DNA from: Rheinheimera soli
GTDB taxonomy: Bacteria > Pseudomonadota > Gammaproteobacteria > Enterobacterales > Alteromonadaceae
Direction: 5' to 3'
Assembly: GCF_021290985.1 (NCBI RefSeq)
Contig: NZ_JAJOYU010000005.1
Span: 62,001-126,000, forward strand
DNA: 64,000 nt
Shown: positions 27,536-36,224 of the stretch, piece after piece
How the letters are laid out: each line of letters starts with the position of its first letter
Numbering within the stretch: the stretch's first letter is position 1
The notes under the pieces: generated by a model
The model's input: only the letters and a program-made list of their open reading frames with translations
What the model was told of the DNA's origin: nothing
Databases searched by the model: none
Translations under genes and position numbers: made by a program

Positions 27536-30500
27536 AAATTCTATCGGTGCGGCTGCAAAATTTAAATTCACTAAAAGGCGAGTGGAAAATTGATTTTACT
27601 CAGCCGCCTTTTGATCAAAGTAACCTTTTTGCTATTACAGGCCCGACTGGCGCGGGTAAAAGCACCATTTTGGATGCCATTTGTTTAGCTTTGTATCACC
27701 AGACGCCGCGCTTAAAACTCTTGTCGCAAAGCAGCAACGAGCTGATGACCCGCCATACCAGCGAGTGTCTGGCTGAGGTAGAGTTTCAGGTGCGCGACCA
27801 GCGGTATCGTGCCTTTTGGAGTCAACGTCGTTCCCGTGGTGCAGTGGATGGCAATTTACAGGCCGCCAAAGTAGAACTGGCCAAAGCAGATGGCGAAATA
27901 CTGACAGATAAAAGCAATGAAAAGCTAAAGCTGACGGAGCAGATCACAGGTTTAGATTTTGGTCGCTTTACCAAATCGATGCTGTTGGCTCAGGGTGGTT
28001 TTGCTGCCTTTTTAAATGCGCCTGCTAACGAGCGTGCTGAACTGCTGGAAGAGCTGACGGGCACTGAAATTTATGGCCAGATTTCGATGCAGGTGTATGA
28101 GCAAAACCGCCAGCACAAAACGGCGTTGGAGTTATTACAGGCCAAAGCCTCAGGTGTAGTCTTGCTGGATTTAGAGCAACGCCAGCTGTTACAGCAGCAG
28201 TTAGCTGATTTGGAACAGCAACAGCAGCAACTGAAAACGAAACAGCAGCAACAAGCGCCGTTATTAGCCTGGCGTCAGCAGCAACAGCAGACAGCGGTGC
28301 AGCTGCAACACGCAGAGCTGAAGCAGCAACAATTTGAGCAAGAGCAGGCCATGCAACAAAGTGCATTGGTCAAATTGCAAAGTTATCAAAAAGCCGCAGT
28401 GTTGTTGCCATTGTACAAAGAGCTGCAGCAGCAACGTTCGGCTGTGACTGAAAAACAAGAACAGCAGCAACTTCAGTGCCGTCAGTTGCATGATTTAAAC
28501 TATCAGCAACAGCTGCAGTTACAGCAAGGTCAAAGCTTAGCCCTGCAAATACAACAGCAGGTGGAGCAACAGGTTCAGCAACTGCAGCAACAGGGTCAGA
28601 CTTTAACAGCGCAACTGGCACAGCAACCTCGGGGTGCAGATCTGGCTGCAGCAGTCGCAGGCTGGAAACCTTTATTGCAGCAACGTCAGCAGGGGTTAGA
28701 TCAACAAAAAGCTCTGCGAAACCAGCTTGCTCAGGCTGACACTCAGCAAATAGAGCAGCAGTTGCAGCAGGTAAGCGTCGAATTACAGCAACTGGATCTT
28801 CAATTGCAACAGAGCACTCCGGCTTTCGCCATTGAACTGCCACAATTGCAACAGCAAGTACAAGATTGCAAAAATCAGCTGCACACTTACCCGTTATTGC
28901 TGAGGGTTGCCGCCGGGTTACAACAAAAACAGCAACAACAGCAAAAAGAACAGCAGGAACTGCAACAAAAACAAAGCGACAGCCAGCAGTTGCAGCAACA
29001 AGTCTCGGCTCTACGTGAGCAGTTCAGGTTGTATAGCGACAGAGTAGCTGATAAACAAAAACTGGTGCAGCAAGAGCGGCTGATTGCACAACTCAGCAGT
29101 CACAGAGCCAAGCTGCAACCAGGCGACGAATGCCCGCTTTGTGGCAGCACCACACATCCTGCTATCACTAGTTATCAGGCACTGGATTTAAGCCAGACCG
29201 AAACAGAATTGGCGGCTTTAACGGCTGAACTGAAGCATGTTGAAGAGCAGGGCAAAGCCTTACGTGAGAAGCAGCTACAACTGGAAGAGCAACAAAAAGC
29301 CCGGCACTATCAGTTGGAACAACTTGCCGCAGATATTAAGCAGCAAAGTGAACAATGGACTGAATTATTGCACAACCTGCCAGAGACAGAGCAGCAGCAA
29401 TTGCAGCAGGCCAGCTTAAAAAAAGCCTTACTGCAGCAGTTCCAGCAGCAGGCTCAGCAGGGACTGGAGCAACAGCTGCAGACAGAGCAACAGCTGCTGC
29501 AACGTCAACTCTGGCAACAGCAGCAGCATGAACTGGCACATCAGCAGCAACTGCTGCAACAACAACTGACGCAGCAACAACAACAACAGCAGCAGTTCAC
29601 TGCAGCGCTGCGGCAAAACCAGTTGCAGTTACAGCAACTGGAACAGCAGTGGCAGCAAGAGTTGCTACCTTTTGGTTTTGCTCTGCCAGCCGCAGAGCAA
29701 CAACAGCAGATCTGGCAGCAGTGGGCAGAGCAAGCGAAGCAATGGCAGCAGTGGCAACAAGAGTTGCAACGACAGAGTCAGCAACTGGATAAAGCGCTGA
29801 TGCAGCAGCAACAGGCTGAGCAGCAGTACCAAAGCTGGTTAGATAAATTGCAACAAGCGGATTTAGCGCACCTATCGGCCAGTCAGAGTGCAACACCACA
29901 GCAAGAACTTGAAGTTGTGTTGCAACGGCTCAGTGTATTAAGCAATGAACTGCAGCAAAAAACCGGGCAGCAGCAACAAAGTGAAACTCAGCTACAGCAA
30001 CTGCAATTGAAGTTAACGGCATTGCAGCAAGAATGGCAAAAACAACTGGAACAACAGCAGTTTGGCAGCGAAACCAGCTTCTTAGCCATGTTACTGACAG
30101 AGCAACAAGTGCAGCAACTGACAGAACTGAAAGAAAAGCTGGCAGCAGAACGCATTCGTTGTCAAAGCCAGTTAGAGCAAGTGCAGCAGCACATCGAGGC
30201 CTTGGCAAAGCAGCAACTGACAGAACAAAGTCTGGAACAATTACAGCAGCAAAGCACAGAGCTGGAACAGCAGTTATTTGCTGTACTGGAACAGGCAGGT
30301 CAATGCCGACAACAGCTGCACAGCGATCAGCAACATCAGCAGCAGCAGCAAGAGCTGTACAACCAGATTGAACAACAGCAACAACTGGTGCAGCAATGGC
30401 ATAAATTTAACAGCTTAATAGGCTCAGCCGATGGTGCTAAATTCCGTCGTTTTGCGCAGGGTTTAACTTTACTGCAACTGGTGGGGCTGGCCAATCAGCA

Positions 30501-30891
30501 ACTGGATAAACTGCACAGCCGTTATCAACTCGCTCGTAAAGCCGATGCTGAACTGGAGCTGCAAGTGCTGGATAGCTGGCAGGCTGATACTGCCAGAGAT
30601 ACTAAAACCTTATCTGGTGGCGAAAGCTTTTTGGTCAGTCTGGCATTGGCCTTAGCACTGTCGGATTTAGTCAGCCACAAAACCCGCATCGAATCCTTAT
30701 TTTTGGATGAAGGTTTTGGCACTTTGGATCCAGACACGCTGGAAACCGCGTTAGCCGCTTTGGATCAACTCAATGCCAGTGGCAAGATGATCGGTATTAT
30801 TAGCCATGTTGAAGCCTTAAAAGAGCGTATTCCGGTGCAAATTAAGCTGGAAAAACAGCAGGGTCTGGGGTACAGCAGTTTAAGTTACTGA
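27532..30891 (+). CDS. sbcC: DNA repair ATPase subunit SbcC (Rad50-type), glutamine-rich
   Basis: 1119 residues. Walker A GPTGAGKS is at 37-44, the Q-loop LLAQGGFAAFL follows, the zinc hook CPLCGSTTHP is at 534-543, the signature LSGGES is at 1027-1032 and Walker B ESLFLDEGFGTLD comes soon after. Two long coiled coils join the ATPase halves through the hook. The odd trait is composition: the coils are saturated with Gln, in many runs of three to five, encoded by mixed CAG and CAA. The ends keep normal composition. It functions with SbcD. Confidence 0.95.
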   Translation: MKILSVRLQNLNSLKGEWKIDFTQPPFDQSNLFAITGPTGAGKSTILDAICLALYHQTPRLKLLSQSSNELMTRHTSECLAEVEFQVRDQRYRAFWSQRRSRGAVDGNLQAAKVELAKADGEILTDKSNEKLKLTEQITGLDFGRFTKSMLLAQGGFAAFLNAPANERAELLEELTGTEIYGQISMQVYEQNRQHKTALELLQAKASGVVLLDLEQRQLLQQQLADLEQQQQQLKTKQQQQAPLLAWRQQQQQTAVQLQHAELKQQQFEQEQAMQQSALVKLQSYQKAAVLLPLYKELQQQRSAVTEKQEQQQLQCRQLHDLNYQQQLQLQQGQSLALQIQQQVEQQVQQLQQQGQTLTAQLAQQPRGADLAAAVAGWKPLLQQRQQGLDQQKALRNQLAQADTQQIEQQLQQVSVELQQLDLQLQQSTPAFAIELPQLQQQVQDCKNQLHTYPLLLRVAAGLQQKQQQQQKEQQELQQKQSDSQQLQQQVSALREQFRLYSDRVADKQKLVQQERLIAQLSSHRAKLQPGDECPLCGSTTHPAITSYQALDLSQTETELAALTAELKHVEEQGKALREKQLQLEEQQKARHYQLEQLAADIKQQSEQWTELLHNLPETEQQQLQQASLKKALLQQFQQQAQQGLEQQLQTEQQLLQRQLWQQQQHELAHQQQLLQQQLTQQQQQQQQFTAALRQNQLQLQQLEQQWQQELLPFGFALPAAEQQQQIWQQWAEQAKQWQQWQQELQRQSQQLDKALMQQQQAEQQYQSWLDKLQQADLAHLSASQSATPQQELEVVLQRLSVLSNELQQKTGQQQQSETQLQQLQLKLTALQQEWQKQLEQQQFGSETSFLAMLLTEQQVQQLTELKEKLAAERIRCQSQLEQVQQHIEALAKQQLTEQSLEQLQQQSTELEQQLFAVLEQAGQCRQQLHSDQQHQQQQQELYNQIEQQQQLVQQWHKFNSLIGSADGAKFRRFAQGLTLLQLVGLANQQLDKLHSRYQLARKADAELELQVLDSWQADTARDTKTLSGGESFLVSLALALALSDLVSHKTRIESLFLDEGFGTLDPDTLETALAALDQLNASGKMIGIISHVEALKERIPVQIKLEKQQGLGYSSLSY

Positions 30892-30904
30892 GGTTGGATT
30901 GATG

Positions 30905-30935
30905 ACAAAAGTCATGCTCAAGTCATGACTTTTGT
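30905..30935. other. Hairpin between sbcC and the TPR gene
   Basis: ACAAAAGTCATG (30905-30916) and CATGACTTTTGT (30924-30935) pair perfectly over 12 bases around a 7-base loop. It lies 14 bases after the sbcC stop. No uninterrupted T-run follows, so it is a weak terminator or an mRNA 3'-end stabiliser. Confidence 0.6.
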
Positions 30936-31009
30936 GCCTGATGTTTTTCTATGGATTTTCCGATACTGGCTTCACACCAATAAGGTGAAACAGCAAAAGG
31001 ACTATCAAG

Positions 31010-31702
31010 ATGAAAACTTTACTCATTGCTTTAAGCACTTTAACTTTTACCCTGGCTCAGGCCGCTACTATTGAACAAATTGATGCTGCGTCTAACATCA
31101 TGGACGTAAAACAACTGGCTGCTTACGCTGCTGAAAATCCGGCAGATTACAACAAAGCTTATGCCAGCTACCGTTTGTCTATTGTAGCGGGCTTAACAGG
31201 TCAAAAAGATCAGGCAGAACAAGCCTTAGACTCAGCTCAGTCTGTGTTGGAGCAGTTAACAACAGCGCAACCACAGGCCGATAGTCTGGCTTTGTTATCC
31301 AGCGTTTATGGTATGCAGATTGGCAATAACCCGGTAAAAGGCGCGTTGTACGGCCCCAAAGCTGGTAAAGCTATCGAGAAAGCGACAGAGCTGGAACCTT
31401 CGAATCCACGCGTGTCTTTGATTAAGGCTATCACCGCCTACAATACGCCAGCGGTCTTTGGTGGCAGTAAACAAAGTGCGGTTGACCTGAGCAGCAAAGC
31501 CATTGAACTTTATGCTCAGCCTTGTCAGCAGATTTGCTGGGGTCATGCAGAAGCGTACACCTGGCGAGGTTTAGCCAAGCAGGAACTGGGTGATAAAGCT
31601 GGTGCTATTGCCGACTGGACTAAAGCTATGGAAGTGGATCCTTCCTACGGCTGGGCTAAGTTCTTGCTGGATCAGCAACAAAGTTACAGTCAGAATCGTT
31701 AA
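31010..31702 (+). CDS. Secreted TPR-repeat protein
   Basis: 230 residues with a signal peptide (LLIALSTLTFTLAQA). Helical repeats follow: YNKAYASYRLSIVAGLTGQ, AIEKATELEPSNPRVSLIKA and, near the end, AYTWRGLAKQELGDKAGAIADWTKAMEVDP, a classical TPR unit. It is likely periplasmic and works by protein contacts. It is 52 bases upstream of a sensor kinase gene and could be part of that system. The AAAGGA before the ATG supports the start. Confidence 0.8.
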   Translation: MKTLLIALSTLTFTLAQAATIEQIDAASNIMDVKQLAAYAAENPADYNKAYASYRLSIVAGLTGQKDQAEQALDSAQSVLEQLTTAQPQADSLALLSSVYGMQIGNNPVKGALYGPKAGKAIEKATELEPSNPRVSLIKAITAYNTPAVFGGSKQSAVDLSSKAIELYAQPCQQICWGHAEAYTWRGLAKQELGDKAGAIADWTKAMEVDPSYGWAKFLLDQQQSYSQNR

Positions 31703-31714
31703 TAATTTTATGGC

Positions 31715-31736
31715 CAGGGGCTCTTTTGAGCCCCTG
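31715..31736. terminator. Weak hairpin terminator before the sensor kinase gene
   Basis: CAGGGGCTC (31715-31723), loop TTTT, GAGCCCCTG (31728-31736), perfect pairing. No T-run follows (GTTGCTGC), so it may only attenuate transcription from the TPR gene into the kinase gene. Confidence 0.55.
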
Positions 31737-31757
31737 TTGCTGCTGAGGGAGTAGGTG

Positions 31758-32813
31758 ATGTTAGAGCTGGAAAAACGTCTGTCCTGGGTTTACCTGGTCA
31801 ATTTGGTGTTCTACATAGCCCCATTTTTTTATATCAATTACAACCTGATCCAGTATTTCTGGATGACACTGGCTTTAGCGGCTTTTATTGGCTGTTACTA
31901 CTGGATTGGCCGCAGCCATACCACAGAGATGTTGTTACCTATAGTGCTGATGGCTTTGATTGCGAGCGCCATTACTCCGCTGAATTATGGCTCCATTTCG
32001 ATGTTTGCTTATGTCAGCTTCTTTATCGGTTTTGCTTATAACTTCCGCCAGTTTTTAGCTGGTGTTGTTGTATTGGTCGCAGTGCTGGCGCTGCTGGACC
32101 ATTTCTTTATCAAAGGTGCGCCTTATTTCTTGTTGTATGGTTCAGCTCTGGTATGTGCTATCGGAGTGCTCGGAGTGCTCGACCGGATCCGGCGCTTAAC
32201 TATGCTGAAAGAGCAGCGTAGTGCCGAAGAAATTAAACAGCTGGCCACTATGGTAGAACGGGAGCGTATAGCGCGGGACTTACACGATATTATGGGACAC
32301 AGTTTATCTGGCATAGTGCTTAAAGCAGATTTAGCCGATAAGTTGGTGCAACAGCAGCAATATCAGGCGGCCAGTCAGCAATTGCAGGAGCTGGCGTTTA
32401 TTGCCCGTGAAAGTTTAAGTCAGGTGCGCCAGACAGTCTCAGGCTATAAGCATAAAGGGTTAACAGGTGAAGTGCAGTCATTAAGTAGCAAACTGCGTGA
32501 AGCGGGTTTTGCTGTGGAGGTTCAGGGGGAAGTTCCTGTTCTTTCTGCCCGGGAGGAAACAGCAGTAGTGCTGATCCTGACGGAATTGGTGACCAATGTG
32601 TTAAAACATAGCAATGGGGATGAAGTGCAGATCCGTTTTAGCGAAACTGAGCAGGGAAATCAGCTGATGGTGTCGGATAATGGCAAGGTCAGTGAATTGG
32701 CTCAGGGTAATGGTTTAACAGGTATACAAGAGCGTTTAGCTGCGCTGAACAGCACTCTGGAATGGCAACTGTCGCCCAGTAGTTTTAGTTTTACTTTGCC
32801 AAAGGAGTCCTGA
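31758..32813 (+). CDS. DesK-like sensor histidine kinase (HisKA_3)
   Basis: 351 residues from ATG 31758 (a GTG three bases earlier is possible). Five or six membrane segments fill residues 10-145. The HisKA_3 box ERERIARDLHDIMGHSLSG carries the phosphorylated His176. The ATPase domain has LTELVTNVLKHSNGDEV (N box) and VSDNGK, QGNGLTGIQERLAAL (G box). This is the DesK/NarX type of kinase, often reading membrane state. The stop overlaps the start of its response regulator, so both are one operon. Confidence 0.9.
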   Translation: MLELEKRLSWVYLVNLVFYIAPFFYINYNLIQYFWMTLALAAFIGCYYWIGRSHTTEMLLPIVLMALIASAITPLNYGSISMFAYVSFFIGFAYNFRQFLAGVVVLVAVLALLDHFFIKGAPYFLLYGSALVCAIGVLGVLDRIRRLTMLKEQRSAEEIKQLATMVERERIARDLHDIMGHSLSGIVLKADLADKLVQQQQYQAASQQLQELAFIARESLSQVRQTVSGYKHKGLTGEVQSLSSKLREAGFAVEVQGEVPVLSAREETAVVLILTELVTNVLKHSNGDEVQIRFSETEQGNQLMVSDNGKVSELAQGNGLTGIQERLAALNSTLEWQLSPSSFSFTLPKES

Positions 32814-33409
32814 TGCGTATTTTACTGGCAGAAGATCAGGCCATGGTCAGAGGGGCTTTGGCTGCCTTATTGGGGTTAAACAAAGACTTTCATATTACTC
32901 AGGCTGCAGACGGCGATCAGGCACTGCAGCTGTTAAAGCAGCAGAGCTTTGATGTGCTATTGACCGATATTGAGATGCCAGGCCGCAGTGGACTGGAATT
33001 AGCGCTTTCTCTGCAACAGCAGCAAAGCAAAATCAAAGTGATAGTGATCACTACTTTTGGTCGGGCTGGTTATATTCAACGCGCTATCGCCGCTGGGGTG
33101 CAGGGCTTTTTACTCAAAGACGCACCTTCTGAACAACTGGTACAGGCTATTTATCAGGTGATGGCCGGTAAAAGAGTGATAGATGCTGAACTGGCATTAT
33201 CAGCTTTGGGAGAGCACGACCCTTTAAGTGATAAGGAGCGCAGGGCTTTACGATTAGCGTCCGAAGGAAAAAGCACGGCCGAAATTGCTGCTGCACTTTA
33301 TATAGCGGAGGGCACAGCCCGGAATTATTTGTCGGAAGCTATTAGCAAGTTAAACGCAGCCAATAGAGTGGATGCTGCGCGCATAGCCCGACAAAAAGGC
33401 TGGTTGTAA
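32813..33409 (+). CDS. LuxR/NarL family response regulator, DesR-like
   Basis: 198 residues. Receiver: ILLAEDQAMVRGAL with the acidic pair, phosphorylation site Asp52 in LLTDIEMPGRSG, ITTFGR, and Lys in FLLKDAPS. The HTH follows at about 135-195 (DPLSDKERRALRLASEGKST, AEIAAALYIAEGTARNYLSE, AISKLNAANRVDAARIA). It is the partner of the kinase just upstream (TGATG overlap). Targets unknown. Confidence 0.92.
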   Translation: MRILLAEDQAMVRGALAALLGLNKDFHITQAADGDQALQLLKQQSFDVLLTDIEMPGRSGLELALSLQQQQSKIKVIVITTFGRAGYIQRAIAAGVQGFLLKDAPSEQLVQAIYQVMAGKRVIDAELALSALGEHDPLSDKERRALRLASEGKSTAEIAAALYIAEGTARNYLSEAISKLNAANRVDAARIARQKGWL

Positions 33410-33413
33410 TAGT

Positions 33414-33462
33414 CGTACTTGAAGCTGTAGCTTTGTTGCTGGCGGCGCGGTTAAACCGCGCC
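33414..33462. repeat. Dispersed intergenic repeat, copy 1
   Basis: The 25-base block at 33414-33438 begins CGTACTTGAAGC and ends TAGCTTTGTTG. It is followed by a GC-rich hairpin GGCGCGG TTAAA CCGCGCC (33444-33462). The same two-part arrangement occurs at 56107-56191, with 23 of 25 bases of the first block identical. It may also end transcription of the response regulator gene. Confidence 0.6.
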
Positions 33463-33485
33463 CCGCAGTATTAAAAACAGGCTGA

Positions 33486-34256
33486 TTAAAACGAATACAC
33501 AAAAGTTAAAGAGGTTTGGGTATCGGTTTTCTTCTTACCTACTGGTACTTTGGAGTCGTTTTGTACTAAAAAAGCGGCTTTCATTTGCATCCGGCCGTTA
33601 ATTTTTGCGGTCAGCGAAGACTCAGCAATAGAACGCCTGTTGTCTTCACCGTACTCCAGACTGACGGTTTGTTTAAAGCGGGCAGACTCACTGATTTGCC
33701 AGCGATAGGTGGCAGCACCACGCACTATCATGCCATTTTCAGTTGCTTCCAGATCGGTTTTGCCTCTGTAATAACCAGGACCTACTTCACCTTCCAGCGA
33801 CATAGTCTCGGTTTTAAATAGTTCATCGCCATAACCTATAGCCACTGTAGTGTATTCGGTGTAAGCACCAAAACGGTCGCTCACATGTGAGCCATAGACG
33901 AATAATCGGGCAGACTCTTTATCCAGCTTATAACCGCCTTTGGCTGAAGCCGCGTATTTTTCAGCTGAGGTTTCCACCAGTGTCTGACCGTCGTCTGCTG
34001 TAGTTTCGTCACGCTTAAAAAAGGCGCTGAAAGTGTAGTCGTTCGACCACTGTTCCAATTCTTGTTTGGCATCTACTTTCCCTGTGATAGAAGTACCTTT
34101 GGTGTTACCAGAGGTCGTAATAGCACCGAGTTCCGCAGAGGTACTCCAGCCCAACTTTGCCGTATTGGACGAGCTTTCGTCGGCCTGTACTGTCAAAAGG
34201 CCACTCAAAACCAACAGACTGCCCAGAGCTGACAGGGAGCAGAGAGTTTTTTTCAT
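33486..34256 (-). CDS. DUF481 family outer-membrane protein (YdiY-like)
   Basis: 256 residues with a signal peptide (LSALGSLLVLSGLLTVQA). The mature protein is a series of beta strands: GWSTSAELGAITTSGNTKGT at the start, which is the DUF481 hallmark, and LTFVYSF ending in Phe for barrel insertion. The family is called putative salt-induced outer membrane protein; function is not established. It lies 3 bases downstream of the mscS-type gene, so the two are probably co-transcribed, both tied to osmotic or envelope stress. Confidence 0.85.
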   Translation of the reverse strand: MKKTLCSLSALGSLLVLSGLLTVQADESSSNTAKLGWSTSAELGAITTSGNTKGTSITGKVDAKQELEQWSNDYTFSAFFKRDETTADDGQTLVETSAEKYAASAKGGYKLDKESARLFVYGSHVSDRFGAYTEYTTVAIGYGDELFKTETMSLEGEVGPGYYRGKTDLEATENGMIVRGAATYRWQISESARFKQTVSLEYGEDNRRSIAESSLTAKINGRMQMKAAFLVQNDSKVPVGKKKTDTQTSLTFVYSF

Positions 34257-34259
34257 ACC

Positions 34260-35078
34260 TTACTTTTCCTTTTTGAGGTGCAGGTCCATTTGTGGAAAGG
34301 GGATCACAATCTGATGTTCATCAAAGGTCAGCTTGATTTTTTCCAGAGTGCCCCAGTACACAGGCCAATAATCGGCTGCATTTACCCATGGACGTACTAA
34401 AATATTGACTGAACTGTCGGCTAAAGCACCAACAGCAATGACTGGGGCTGGCTCAGCGAGAATACGACTGTCTGATTTCAGGATTTGTTCCAGCAGTTCT
34501 TTGGCCTTTTTCAAATCTGAGTCGTAACTGATGCCGACAGTTAAATCCACTCTGCGGGTTGTTTCGGCAGAGTAGTTGATAATGGCTGAGCCGGTAATTT
34601 GAGAGTTGGGCACAATAATGCGTTTGTTGTCTGCACTTTTTAGTACAGTCTGGAAAATCTCAATTTTTTCTACCACGCCAGAAACCCCGGCGGCATCGAC
34701 AAAATCTCCAGCACGGAAAGGCCGGAATAAAATGATCAGTACACCAGATGCAAAGTTAGATAAAGAACCTTGCAAGGCCAAAGCTATAGCTAAACCTGCA
34801 GCACCCAAAATGGCGATAAAAGAGGCGGTTTGAATGCCCACTTGTGACAGGGCAATCAGAACAGTGGCGACCATAATGGCGGCCTGAATAATGCCACTTA
34901 AAAAAGACACGACAGCTCGGTCTACTTTTTTGTGCAGTAAGGCTTTTTCCAGCATGCGGGTCAGGCTTTTAGCCAGCCAGCGACCCAGATATAAAATGAC
35001 TAAAGCAACCAGTACTTTGACGCTGTAACTTAAAATCAATTGCTGATTTTTTTCCAAAAAATCCAGAAATTGTTGCAT
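34260..35078 (-). CDS. Small-conductance mechanosensitive channel, MscS family
   Basis: 272 residues from ATG 35078, preceded by GGAGAAGG; two in-frame ATGs further up (35090, 35135) are possible. Three membrane helices: SVKVLVALVILYLGRWLAKS, then SFLSGIIQAAIMVATVLIAL, then the pore helix FIAILGAAGLAIALALQGSL with its Gly/Ala pattern. SNFASGVLIILFRPFRAGDFV and the cytoplasmic beta and alpha/beta domains follow. It opens on osmotic down-shock. Followed at 3 bases by the DUF481 gene. Confidence 0.92.
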   Translation of the reverse strand: MQQFLDFLEKNQQLILSYSVKVLVALVILYLGRWLAKSLTRMLEKALLHKKVDRAVVSFLSGIIQAAIMVATVLIALSQVGIQTASFIAILGAAGLAIALALQGSLSNFASGVLIILFRPFRAGDFVDAAGVSGVVEKIEIFQTVLKSADNKRIIVPNSQITGSAIINYSAETTRRVDLTVGISYDSDLKKAKELLEQILKSDSRILAEPAPVIAVGALADSSVNILVRPWVNAADYWPVYWGTLEKIKLTFDEHQIVIPFPQMDLHLKKEK

Positions 35079-35204
35079 ATCCTTCTCCATTTTCGAGCCA
35101 CTGCTTAGATAACTGTCAGCTGGTCTGACGGCCATACCCTAGCACAGCCAGTGCTCCGACCCAAGCCAAACAAGGCTTAGGGCTTTGTTTTGTAAAAATA
35201 GCTT

Positions 35205-35231
35205 TGCTTCAATCAGGAATTTCGCTAGAAT
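35205..35231 (+). promoter_or_regulatory. Probable promoter of tRNA-His
   Basis: TTGCTT (35205-35210) and TAGAAT (35226-35231) with a 15-base spacer. The GC-rich stretch TCGCGCCGC just after the -10 is the discriminator typical of stringently controlled tRNA promoters. Confidence 0.6.
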
Positions 35232-35244
35232 TCGCGCCGCTTGT

Positions 35245-35321
35245 GGTGACTGTAGCTCAGTTGGTAGAGTCCCGGATTGTGATTCCGGTTGTCGTGGGTT
35301 CGAGCCCCATCAGTCACCCCA
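35245..35321 (+). tRNA. tRNA-His (GTG anticodon)
   Basis: 77 bases including an encoded CCA. It starts GGTGACTG with the extra 5' G typical of tRNA-His; the D arm is AGCTCAGTTGGTAGAG, the anticodon arm CCGGATTGTGATTCCGG with anticodon GTG, and the T arm GTGGGTTCGAGCCCCAT. The acceptor strands GGTGACT and AGTCACC pair. It is followed by three partial copies of its own 3' end. Confidence 0.97.
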
Positions 35322-35342
35322 ATTTCTAAATCTCAATTTCCC

Positions 35343-35494
35343 ACTTTCCTCCGGAACCTCGGGTTCGAGCTTCATCGTTAGTCACCCCAATTTCCTACTT
35401 TCCTCCGGAACCTCGGGTTCGAGCCCCATCAGTCACCCCACTTTTCCAATTTCCTCTGGAAGCTTGGGTTCGAGCTTCATCAGCAGTCACTCCA
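35343..35494 (+). repeat. Array of three decayed copies of the tRNA-His 3' end
   Basis: The last 26 bases of tRNA-His, from GGGTTCGAGCCCCATC to CCCA (35296-35321), recur at 35361-35389 (with a three-base insertion and changes in the T stem), 35415-35440 (identical, 26 of 26) and 35466-35494 (insertion and changes). Each copy follows a shared linker resembling ACTTTCCTCCGGAACCTC (35343-35360, 35397-35414, and a diverged one at 35449-35465). Spacing between copies is 65, 54 and 51 bases. No copy has the 5' half, so none is a tRNA. The plan recalls the E. coli tyrT locus, where repeats downstream carry the tRNA 3' end. Confidence 0.9.
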
Positions 35495-35557
35495 ATTTCC
35501 TCTGTCGCCATTCTGTTGTTATGCTTTGTTTGTCTTTCCCTTGTTAGTTGCAACATT

Positions 35558-36097
35558 ATGGATTTGAAACAACTGCAGTTGTCTTTACAACAGCCTCATT
35601 TAGCCCCTGTTGAACTTTGGGATCCAGCTTTTTGCGGTGATATCCCTATTCGTATCGATCGACACGGTTTTTGGTTCTATCTGGATTCTAAAATCCTGCG
35701 GCCAGAACTTATTCAACTTTTTGCTTCTGTGCTCACCCGACAACAACAAGAGTATTTCCTGCTGACTCCTGTTGAAAAAGTCCGTATTCAGGTGGAGGAT
35801 GCTGCCTTTGTCATAGTGGCTATAGAGCCGCAAACCGATGATACACCTGTGCTTATTGCGACCACTAATTTAGGCGAACAAGTATTAATTACCGCTGAAT
35901 ATCCGTTGTTTTTGCAGGCTCAGCCTGATGGTCAGTGTTTGCCTTATGTGCAGTTGTGGCGAGGTTTAACGGCGAAATTCAGCAGAGCGGCTTATTATCA
36001 GTTGGTTGATTTGGCTTTGCCTGTCCAGGTAGAAGGAAAAACTACACTGCAGATCGATTCCGCTGGTATGAGTTTTGTGCTCGGAACTCTGGATTAG
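35558..36097 (+). CDS. DUF1285 family protein
   Basis: 179 residues from ATG 35558. The family core is plain: WDPAFCGDIPIRIDRHGFWFY, RPELIQLFASVL, EYFLLTPVEKVRIQVEDAAFV. DUF1285 proteins are small cytosolic proteins with a known fold but no assigned role. The frame is open further up into the tRNA repeat region, but that part is not protein-like. Stands alone. Confidence 0.87.
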   Translation: MDLKQLQLSLQQPHLAPVELWDPAFCGDIPIRIDRHGFWFYLDSKILRPELIQLFASVLTRQQQEYFLLTPVEKVRIQVEDAAFVIVAIEPQTDDTPVLIATTNLGEQVLITAEYPLFLQAQPDGQCLPYVQLWRGLTAKFSRAAYYQLVDLALPVQVEGKTTLQIDSAGMSFVLGTLD

Positions 36098-36224
36098 CCG
36101 TTAATCTCGGATCTAAGGCTCTGTATCGCATTCATTTTTTCTGCTCTTGCTGCTTTAGCATTCCTGTTTCATAGTCGTTGCACAAGCAGCTGGAAAAAGC
36201 TGTGTTTATCCAACAGGAGAGCGA

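Noticed and set aside
27099-30371. Long antisense and shifted frames within sbcD and sbcC
   Set aside because: They arise because CAG/CAA-rich sequence lacks stops in other frames; the encoded proteins are low-complexity Leu/Ala/Val strings.
35185-35547. Open frame across tRNA-His and its repeats
   Set aside because: It runs through the tRNA and the repeat array, and its repeated Ser/Pro protein is only the translation of those repeats.
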